From: Chloroflexota bacterium
Lineage (GTDB): Bacteria > Chloroflexota > Limnocylindria > Limnocylindrales > CSP1-4
Reading direction: 5' to 3'
Assembly (NCBI GenBank): GCA_021786915.1
Contig: JAJYMP010000503.1
Location: 1 to 7,760 of the forward strand
DNA: 7,760 bases
This document shows, in pieces, positions 1 through 4,212 of this stretch (its first letter is position 1; every line of letters begins with the position of its first letter). Both the position numbers and the translations under genes were made by a program. Under the pieces are notes generated by a model. It searched no databases and was not told where the DNA came from. It saw nothing but the letters and a program-made list of their open reading frames with translations.

Positions 1-2
1 TC

Positions 3-881
3 CCCGGCTACCGGGAGGCCGCGCTCGACTTCTTCTCGCCCGACGGGGCCGCCGCCTGCGCGGGGGCGCTCGGCGCCTTCGGGGGCGGCCGCGTCGTGGT
101 GGCCGTCGCCGCGCTCCCGTACAAGTGCCCGGCGGCGCCGTACGAGGCCGCCCTGCTGCTCGACGACGAGCTGCGCCGCCGCGGCCTCCGCGCCCGGAGC
201 GAGGTCGACGTCTACAGCCCGGAGCCCGCCCCGATGCCCGTCGCCGGTGCGGCGATGGGGGCGGCCGTGGTCGCCCTGCTCGAGGCGAGGGGGATCCGCT
301 TCCACCCCGGGGCGAAGGTCGAGCGCTTCGAGCCGGGCAGCCGCGAGATCGTCCTCGCCGACGGCGGCCGCGTCGGGTACGACCTGCTCGCCGGCGTCCC
401 GCCGCACCGCGCGCCGGCGGTGGTCCGCGAGTCGCCGCTGGCCGGCGGCACGGGCTGGATCCCGGTCGACCGCGCGACCCTCGAGACCGGCCACGAGCGC
501 GTCCACGCGATCGGCGACGTCACGACCATCACGCTCGCGAACGGCAAGCCCCTCCCGCGGGCCGGCGTCTTCGCGCACGGGGAGGGCCTCGTCGCCGCCC
601 GCAGGATCGCCGCCTCGCTCGCCGGCCGGGAGGCCGCCGACGCCTTCGACGGCGTGGGCTACTGCTGGGTCGAGGCCGGGGCGGGACGCGCGGCCTTCGC
701 CGCCGGGGAGTTCTTCGCCGAGCCGGACCCTGAGCTCGTGCTCCGGGCGCCCGGGCGCTCCTGGCACGCAGGGAAGGTGCTCTTCGAGCGCTCCTGGATC
801 GGGGGCCGGCTGGAACGCCGGCTGGCCCACGCGGGCCTCGTCGCCGGCAGCCGGTTGGCCGGGATCCGGGTCACCATGTAG
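3..881 (+). CDS. Sulfide:quinone oxidoreductase-like FAD-dependent oxidoreductase, 5' partial
   Basis: The frame is open from the window edge to the TAG at 879-881 (about 292 residues seen), so the true start and the N-terminal GxGxxG dinucleotide-binding motif lie upstream; an ATG- or GTG-only start near 96 would cut into conserved sequence. Visible family marks: the segment PYKCPAAPYEAALLLDD (Cys codon at 126), typical of SQR and flavocytochrome c sulfide dehydrogenase-like flavoproteins; GWIPVDRATLET followed by VHAIGDVT (Gly-Asp at 513-518), the second FAD-contacting motif; LPRAGVFAHGEG; and a C-terminal YCWVEAGAGRAAF (Cys at 663). Another Cys lies at 57. Family members oxidise sulfide or related sulfur species at the membrane and pass electrons to quinone, using FAD and redox cysteines; some homologues are NAD(P)H or quinone oxidoreductases of unknown substrate. 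The missing N-terminus prevents a finer assignment. The downstream cupredoxin operon could be a redox neighbour, but it has its own spacer. Confidence 0.85.
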   Translation, partial: PGYREAALDFFSPDGAAACAGALGAFGGGRVVVAVAALPYKCPAAPYEAALLLDDELRRRGLRARSEVDVYSPEPAPMPVAGAAMGAAVVALLEARGIRFHPGAKVERFEPGSREIVLADGGRVGYDLLAGVPPHRAPAVVRESPLAGGTGWIPVDRATLETGHERVHAIGDVTTITLANGKPLPRAGVFAHGEGLVAARRIAASLAGREAADAFDGVGYCWVEAGAGRAAFAAGEFFAEPDPELVLRAPGRSWHAGKVLFERSWIGGRLERRLAHAGLVAGSRLAGIRVTM

Positions 882-898
882 GGACCGAAGTCGAGCCG

Positions 899-918
899 CT
901 TGAGGAAGTCTTGAGGAA
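899..918 (+). promoter_or_regulatory. Tandem direct repeat CTTGAGGAA, 11-bp period: candidate regulator site
   Basis: CTTGAGGAA occurs at 899-907 and again, perfectly, at 910-918: one copy per helical turn. A partial copy, CTGAGG, lies at 934-939, 23 bp after the TTGAGG of the second copy (911-916). Seven-base direct repeats with a four-base gap are the usual binding layout of OmpR/PhoB-family response regulators, which bind head to tail. The site lies between the flavoprotein gene and the SHOCT-cupredoxin pair, so control of that pair is the natural inference. No convincing -10 hexamer is visible between it and 1002. Confidence 0.45.
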
Positions 919-940
919 AACCGGACGCCAGTGCTGAGGT

Positions 941-960
941 CCCACCCGGAGACTGGTGGG
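941..960. repeat. Short inverted repeat CCCACC-N8-GGTGGG
   Basis: A perfect 6-bp dyad: CCCACC at 941-946 and GGTGGG at 955-960, with an 8-base gap. No T-run follows, so it is a poor intrinsic terminator. It lies 41 bp upstream of the SHOCT start. GC-rich C-tract/G-tract dyads resemble operators of CsoR-type copper repressors, which would fit the cupredoxin gene, but the match is loose and a chance dyad in GC-rich DNA is possible. Confidence 0.25.
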
Positions 961-1001
961 CGACGGTGATGGGCTTGGCCAGTGAACTTGGAGACACGCG
1001 A

Positions 1002-1238
1002 ATGATGGGATATGGGTTCGCCGGGGGCGCGCTTGGGTGGATCTGGATGTTCGGCGGCCTGCTCGTGATGGTCGGCTTCGTGGTCCTGATCGTCTGGGCC
1101 GTCGGTGCGGTGGGCCGCGGGGGGACGAGCAGGGAGCCCGAGCGGCCCTCGCCGCTCGACATTCTCCGGGAGCGCTATGCGCGCGGGGAGATCACCCAGG
1201 AGGAGTTCGAGCAGGCGAAGCGGACGCTGGGGTACTGA
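1002..1238 (+). CDS. Small SHOCT-domain membrane protein
   Basis: 78 residues from ATG 1002. This start was chosen over GTG 966 because GGAGA at 990-994 sits 7 bases before it, and because family members often begin MMGYGF. An aromatic/glycine-rich N-terminus leads into one hydrophobic segment (about residues 10-38, through WIWMFGG and VVLIVWAVGAVG). A short charged linker (39-50) follows, then a C-terminal SHOCT motif (51-78: SPLDILRERYARGEITQEEFEQAKRTL, where Leu, Tyr59, Gly62-Glu-Ile and Phe69 are the hallmark positions). SHOCT is a short helical module found at protein ends and linked to oligomerisation or membrane recruitment; no enzymatic role is known. The stop is separated by one base from the next start, so translation with the cupredoxin is probably coupled. 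Its likely job is as a membrane partner of the copper protein, which is inferred from position only. Confidence 0.85.
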   Translation: MMGYGFAGGALGWIWMFGGLLVMVGFVVLIVWAVGAVGRGGTSREPERPSPLDILRERYARGEITQEEFEQAKRTLGY

Positions 1239-1239
1239 C

Positions 1240-1737
1240 GTGCGCCGCGCTGCCTGGCTGGGGATCGGCCTCATCGCCGCAGGGGCGATCCTGATGGCGG
1301 GAGCGGCCGCGCTCGCCGGACCGGGCTCGACCTCCGGCCTATCCGGACCGTGGGGTTTGGGTGCGCCGAACGTCGGCGCCGGCCTCGATCCAGGCTCGCC
1401 GGGCTTCGTGCCTGGAACGACCTCTGCGCCCCGCGTCGTACACATCGTGGCGAGCCCCGATCTTCGCTTCTACCCCGACGTTGTGACCGTGGAGCAGGGC
1501 GAGACGATTACATTCGAGGTCACGACAATGGGGCCGATTTCGCACGAGTTCATGGTCGGTCCGGCGGCCGACGTCGCTGCCGACAAAGCAGGCACTCCCG
1601 AGATCGCGGACATCGGGATGATGGCGACGAAGTCGCTCACCTACGCATTCACGGGGCCCGGGCCATTCGCCTTCGCCTGCCATGCGCCCGGCCACTACGA
1701 GGCGGGGATGAAGGGGGCGATCGTTGTCGTCCCCTGA
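1240..1737 (+). CDS. Exported type 1 (blue) copper protein, cupredoxin family
   Basis: 165 residues from GTG 1240, one base after the SHOCT stop (TGA-C-GTG), with GGGG at 1229-1232 as a weak ribosome-binding site. The N-terminus is a signal peptide or membrane anchor (two Arg, then hydrophobic residues 6-26). It is followed by a Gly/Pro/Ser-rich spacer (27-64) and a single cupredoxin domain (about 65-165). All four mononuclear copper ligands are visible: His102 in ISHEFMVG, and Cys147, His152 and Met157 in a C-x4-H-x4-M loop (CHAPGHYEAGM). This is the plastocyanin/sulfocyanin-like arrangement, so electron transfer or copper binding on the outer face of the membrane is expected. The close spacing to the C-terminal loop ligands argues against a nitrite reductase or multicopper oxidase. 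The partner redox protein is unknown; the flavoprotein upstream is a candidate by position only. Confidence 0.9.
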   Translation: MRRAAWLGIGLIAAGAILMAGAAALAGPGSTSGLSGPWGLGAPNVGAGLDPGSPGFVPGTTSAPRVVHIVASPDLRFYPDVVTVEQGETITFEVTTMGPISHEFMVGPAADVAADKAGTPEIADIGMMATKSLTYAFTGPGPFAFACHAPGHYEAGMKGAIVVVP

Positions 1738-1852
1738 TGCATCGGCGGCCAAGGAACAAACCGGGCGACGACGCCCCGCCCCGACCAGACTCACATGCCA
1801 CACCACCCCGGCCGCACGGCCCGGCTTCCCCGTCGCCCGCGAGGCGCACGGT

Positions 1853-1864
1853 CATACTCGCGGT
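1853..1864 (+). promoter_or_regulatory. Putative leaderless -10 for the decayed antitoxin
   Basis: CATACT at 1853-1858 is one base from TATACT and ends six bases before the ATG at 1865, which would put transcription start on the ATG itself. No Shine-Dalgarno sequence precedes that ATG, which fits leaderless translation. No clear -35 is visible. The same geometry recurs at the ATPase gene (2089-2101). Confidence 0.4.
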
Positions 1865-2091
1865 ATGAAGACCGCCGTCTCGGTGCCCGACGACCTGTTC
1901 GCCCAGGCAGACCGCCTCGCGAAGCGCTCCGCCGGCAGCGCCGCCGCAAGGCCGTGTCGCGCCCGCGTGCGCGCTTCGCTCGCCTCTCCGATCCCCGGGA
2001 CCTCGATCCGGTCGAACCGGGCACTCGAGTGCGGCGGAGTCGTATCCGAACGTGTGTGAGAGTAGCACTCGCTGATGCGGCAGAGTGGTAG
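1865..2091 (+). pseudogene. Decayed ribbon-helix-helix antitoxin (VapB/MazE-type)
   Basis: ATG 1865 opens with MKTAVSVPDDLFAQADRLAK, the typical beta strand and first helix of RHH antitoxins that bind DNA as dimers and neutralise VapC- or MazF-type toxins. After about residue 21 the expected second helix (a pattern like SRSELYxxAL) is absent. The frame instead runs through Ala/Arg-rich sequence to TGA 2057-2059 (64 residues). In the next frame (+1 register of the window) the sequence ends VRVALADAAEW at TAG 2089-2091. A C-terminal E-W just before the stop is common in this antitoxin family, and the resulting length (about 75 residues) is normal, so one or more indels in the middle are likely. 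No toxin gene follows: the next frame is an ATPase. The antitoxin N-terminus is clear, but the frameshift reconstruction is weak. Confidence 0.55.
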
Positions 2092-2100
2092 TCTGCCGCC
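2077..2100 (+). promoter_or_regulatory. Extended -10 promoter inside a perfect 8-bp dyad, leaderless start
   Basis: TAGTCT at 2089-2094 is preceded by TGG (2086-2088), giving an extended -10 (TGnTANNNT), and ends six bases before the ATG at 2101. With no Shine-Dalgarno in the gap, a leaderless transcript is likely. No good -35 is seen, as expected for an extended -10. GCGGCAGA (2077-2084) and TCTGCCGC (2092-2099) form a perfect 8-bp inverted repeat with a 7-base centre, covering the -10 and the last bases before the start codon. A protein bound here would block RNA polymerase directly, so this is a strong operator candidate for the ATPase gene. The binding protein is not identified. Confidence 0.5.
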
Positions 2101-3333
2101 ATGGACGCCTACCGCCCCAGGCTCGTCGACGGCCTGATCGACACGCTGCTGGCGGAGCTGCCCGCGATCTTCGTGACCGGCCCCCGTGCGGCGGGCAAGA
2201 CCACCACCGCCGCGCGACGCGCCGCCACCGTCGTCCGCCTCGACCGCGAGGCCGATGCGGTCGCGTTCCGCGCCGACCCCGACGCCGCGATGCGCGGCAT
2301 GGCCGAGCCCGTGCTGCTCGACGAGTGGCAGCTGGTGCCGGGGGTGCTCGGCGCCGTCAAGCGCTCGGTCGACGCCGACGCCCGCCCCGGGCGGTACCTC
2401 GTCACCGGCTCCGTCCGGGGCGACCTCGACGGCGACCTGTGGCCGGGCACCGGCCGGCTGACGCGGGTGCCGCTGTTCGGCATGACCGTGCGGGAGCAGG
2501 CGGGACGGGGCTCGGCCGCGCCGTTCCTCGACCGCGTCGCCGCCGGCGACGACCTGGCCCCGGCGTCGGACACGCCCGACCTGCGCGGGTACGTGGAGCT
2601 CGCGCTCCGCGGCGGCTTCCCGGAGCCGGCGCTGCGCCTCGGCGAGCTCGCCAGGCGCCACTGGCTGGAGAGCTACGTTGAGCACCTGCTCACCCGCGAC
2701 GCCGAGCAGGTCGACGGCGGGCGGGATCCCGCCCGCCTCCGCCGCTACCTCGAGGCCTACGCGCTCAACACCGCCGGGGTCGTCGAGGAGCGGACGCTGT
2801 TCGAGGCGGCGGGGATCAACCGCAGGACCGCGCAGGCCTACGAGCGGCTGCTCACGAACCTGCTCATCGTCGAGGCCCTGCCGGCGTGGACGTCGAACCG
2901 GCTCAAGCGCCTCGTGCTCGCGCCCAAGCGCCACCTGGTCGAGCCCGCGCTGGCCGGGGCCGTGCTCGGGCTCGACGCGAGCCTGGCCCTCAGGAGCGGC
3001 GACCTGCTCGGCCGGCTGCTCGAGTCGTTCGTCGTCTCGCAGATCCGGGCCGAGCTCCCGGTGTCAGCGGTGCGCCCGCGGCTCGCGCACGTCCGCCAGC
3101 AGCAGGGCCGCTTCGAGGTCGACCTGCTCGCCGAGCTCGCCGGCGGCAGGCTGGTCGCGATGGAGGTCAAGGCCGACTCGGCGCCGGGGCCGGACTCGGC
3201 CCGCCACCTCGCGGGCCTCCGGGACCGTTACGACGCGGAGTTCGCCGCCGGTATCGTGTTCCACACGGGCCCCCGCGCCTACCGCCTCGGCGACCGGATC
3301 GTCGCCGCCCCGATCTCGGCCCTCTGGGCCTGA
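2101..3333 (+). CDS. AAA_14/DUF4143 family ATP-binding protein
   Basis: 410 residues, the usual length of this family. The N-terminal P-loop domain (about 15-150) has Walker A GPRAAGKTT (27-35), Walker B VLLDEWQ (71-77) and the strand YLVTGS (99-104), the usual AAA_14 order. The middle (about 185-330) matches the DUF4143 layout: helical, with GGFPEP, a run like RRYLEAYALNTA, and NRRTAQAYERLLTNLLIVEALPAW, which resembles a winged-helix segment. The C-terminal part has VDLL (Asp341) followed by MEVK (Glu355, Lys357), a D...ExK pattern like the PD-(D/E)xK nuclease fold often seen at this end. Family members occur singly in many copies per genome; their substrate is poorly known, with proposed roles in mobile-element or defence biology. 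The gene is monocistronic: it has its own promoter/dyad upstream and a hairpin downstream, and it lies between two damaged TA modules. Confidence 0.9.
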   Translation: MDAYRPRLVDGLIDTLLAELPAIFVTGPRAAGKTTTAARRAATVVRLDREADAVAFRADPDAAMRGMAEPVLLDEWQLVPGVLGAVKRSVDADARPGRYLVTGSVRGDLDGDLWPGTGRLTRVPLFGMTVREQAGRGSAAPFLDRVAAGDDLAPASDTPDLRGYVELALRGGFPEPALRLGELARRHWLESYVEHLLTRDAEQVDGGRDPARLRRYLEAYALNTAGVVEERTLFEAAGINRRTAQAYERLLTNLLIVEALPAWTSNRLKRLVLAPKRHLVEPALAGAVLGLDASLALRSGDLLGRLLESFVVSQIRAELPVSAVRPRLAHVRQQQGRFEVDLLAELAGGRLVAMEVKADSAPGPDSARHLAGLRDRYDAEFAAGIVFHTGPRAYRLGDRIVAAPISALWA

Positions 3334-3435
3334 GGCGCGTCCCGCACGCGGATCGGCAGCGGCCACGTCGCCGGGACAAAGAGGTCGGTACCGGAGGCGG
3401 TATCCCTCTCGCCCCGACCACGCGATCCGGTCCGC

Positions 3436-3464
3436 GCCCTCCCCGTCTTCGAGGAGGGCTTCTT
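3436..3464 (+). terminator. Possible intrinsic terminator after the ATPase gene
   Basis: GCCCTCC (3436-3442) pairs perfectly with GGAGGGC (3453-3459) across a 10-base loop and is followed by TTCTT (3460-3464). The short, mixed T-tract is weak. It lies about 100 bp past the ATPase stop and before the mntA promoter region, a sensible place for termination. Confidence 0.4.
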
Positions 3465-3514
3465 CGCATAAGGTTGCCGTCGCGCAGCCGGCCGTCGCGG
3501 GCCGTGGCCTCGGG

Positions 3515-3532
3515 TACTCTTCGCTCGAGGAG
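3515..3532 (+). promoter_or_regulatory. Possible -10 and ribosome-binding site for mntA
   Basis: TACTCT at 3515-3520 fits the TANNNT -10 pattern; no clear -35 lies 16-18 bases upstream. GAGGAG at 3527-3532 is a strong Shine-Dalgarno sequence 8 bases before ATG 3541 but only 2 bases before GTG 3535, which decides for the ATG. CCTCG (3508-3512) and CGAGG (3526-3530) could pair and hide part of the Shine-Dalgarno. If TACTCT is the -10, the transcript would start at about 3526-3528, too late to carry the left arm, so that hairpin would matter only as DNA or on read-through RNA. Confidence 0.35.
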
Positions 3533-3540
3533 TCGTGAAC

Positions 3541-3849
3541 ATGAGCCCGTTCATCGACGATCACCGCGCCGCGCTCGAGGAGCTGTGCCGCCGGTACCGC
3601 GTTCGCAGCCTGTTCCTGTTCGGGTCGGCCGCGCGAGACGACTTCGAGCCCGGGCGGAGCGACGTCGACCTGCTCGTCGAGTTCGAGGCGCTGCCCCCGG
3701 GCGGGTGCGCGGACGCCTACTTCGGCCTCCGCGAGTCCCTCGAGGACCTGTTCGGCCGCGAGGTCGACCTCGTCGCGCTCTCGGCCGTCCGCAACCCGTA
3801 CATGAAGGCCGACATCGAGCGGACAAGGACGCTGCTGTATGCCGCATGA
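3541..3849 (+). CDS. mntA: MntA-type minimal nucleotidyltransferase antitoxin
   Basis: 102 residues from ATG 3541, the normal size. The nucleotidyltransferase signature is complete: FLFGSAARDD with Gly28-Ser29, then SDVDLLVEF with Asp41 and Asp43 (GSx10DxD), and the third acidic residue Asp76 in FGREVDLV. The C-terminal ERTRTLLYAA (residues 93-102) is typical. Known MntA proteins neutralise the HEPN ribonuclease HepT by transferring AMP to a tyrosine near its active site (the RX4HXY motif). The gene overlaps the hepT start by 11 bases, the classic arrangement of this TA operon. The partner toxin here is broken (see the next entry), so this antitoxin has no local target, although its own frame and catalytic residues look intact. 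Confidence 0.92.
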   Translation: MSPFIDDHRAALEELCRRYRVRSLFLFGSAARDDFEPGRSDVDLLVEFEALPPGGCADAYFGLRESLEDLFGREVDLVALSAVRNPYMKADIERTRTLLYAA

Positions 3850-4051
3850 GCCGTAGGCCTACCTGCACGACATAGGCCAAGCGGCGGCGCTGATCGCGGA
3901 GTTCACCGAGGGCCTGGACTTCGACGCCTACGCCGCGGACCCGATGGTGCGGGCGGCGGTCGAGCGCCAGTTCGAGATCATCGGCGAGGCGCTCGCCCAG
4001 CTGGCGAGGCTCGACCCGGAGACCGCCGGCCGGATCGACGAGCACCGGCGC
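3839..4051 (+). pseudogene. hepT: Broken HepT (HEPN/DUF86) toxin: early stop and lost 3' end
   Basis: The expected start ATG 3839 overlaps mntA by 11 bases and reads MPHEP, then an in-frame TAG (3854-3856), then AYLHDIGQAAALIAEF and so on. The same frame continues with clear HepT sequence, including VERQFEIIGEALAQLARLDP and RIDEHRR, ending at about 4051. Intact family members continue with a segment like IxAFRNxxIHxY, which carries the R-x4-6-H RNase site and the tyrosine that MntA AMPylates. Here that segment is absent and unrelated sequence starts at about 4052. So two independent lesions are visible: a nonsense codon at position 6 and loss of roughly the last third. The first in-frame ATG after the stop (3944) would give only a fragment fused to unrelated sequence, so no active toxin is expected. 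Confidence 0.85.
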
Positions 4052-4061
4052 GAGGATCGGC

Positions 4062-4101
4062 ATTGTGAAGTTGCGCGCGGGATTGTGAAGTTGCGCGCGG
4101 G
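4062..4101. repeat. Perfect 20-bp tandem duplication
   Basis: ATTGTGAAGTTGCGCGCGGG occurs at 4062-4081 and again without a mismatch at 4082-4101; the next two bases (AT) also match the unit start. It begins ten bases after the point where hepT homology ends. The second copy supplies the likely -35 and the left arm of a dyad for the downstream promoter. It could be a duplicated regulator site, a slippage product at a recombination junction, or an assembly artefact. Confidence 0.9.
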
Positions 4102-4120
4102 ATATAGAATCGCGCGGCAA
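4083..4120 (+). promoter_or_regulatory. Promoter of the zinc-ribbon/chagasin-like operon, with dyad around the -10
   Basis: TTGTGA (4083-4088) lies 16 bases before TAGAAT (4105-4110), the best -35/-10 pair in the window; the AT-rich core TATAGAAT stands out in GC-rich DNA. TTGCGCGCG (4091-4099) and CGCGCGGCAA (4111-4120) are inverted repeats with one bulged base, so the -10 lies in the 11-base centre of a dyad. The 20-bp duplication places a second TTGTGA at 4063-4068, too far from the -10 to act as -35 but possibly a second protein site. Transcription from about 4117 would give a leader of about 95 bases before ATG 4213; I see no known riboswitch in it. Confidence 0.5.
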
Positions 4121-4212
4121 GCGTGGCTCCGGTCGTTTGCATCGGTGGAGCGCCCAGCTGAGCGTGTTGTTCAACGTGAAGCCGCCACCCATTCCCGTCG
4201 CCCTTGGAGGCG

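Noticed and set aside
966..1001. GTG 966 as the SHOCT gene start
   Set aside because: ATG 1002 has a well-spaced GGAGA, and its N-terminus matches the family; the extra 12 residues do not.
1763..1776. GGGCG-ACGA-CGCCC hairpin as a terminator of the cupredoxin operon
   Set aside because: Only five base pairs and no T-tract; expected by chance at this GC content.
2000..2091. MazF toxin remnant in the frame reading EPGTRVRRSRIR
   Set aside because: A loose likeness to MazF segments, but order and spacing do not hold, and the AEW-stop ending fits an antitoxin C-terminus better.
1852..2934. Long minus-strand frame opposite the ATPase, and similar minus-strand frames at 5281-6075 and 7049-7729
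   Set aside because: Low-complexity Arg/Gly/Ala/Pro translations opposite well-supported genes; typical shadows in GC-rich DNA.
4043..4063. RREDRH as a surviving HEPN R-x4-H site
   Set aside because: The spacing matches by chance, but it lies at and beyond the homology breakpoint and lacks the Asn after Arg and the following tyrosine of the family motif.
4062..4101. CRISPR-like repeat or transposon target-site duplication
   Set aside because: Only two directly abutting copies with no spacer between them, and no transposase or terminal inverted repeats nearby.
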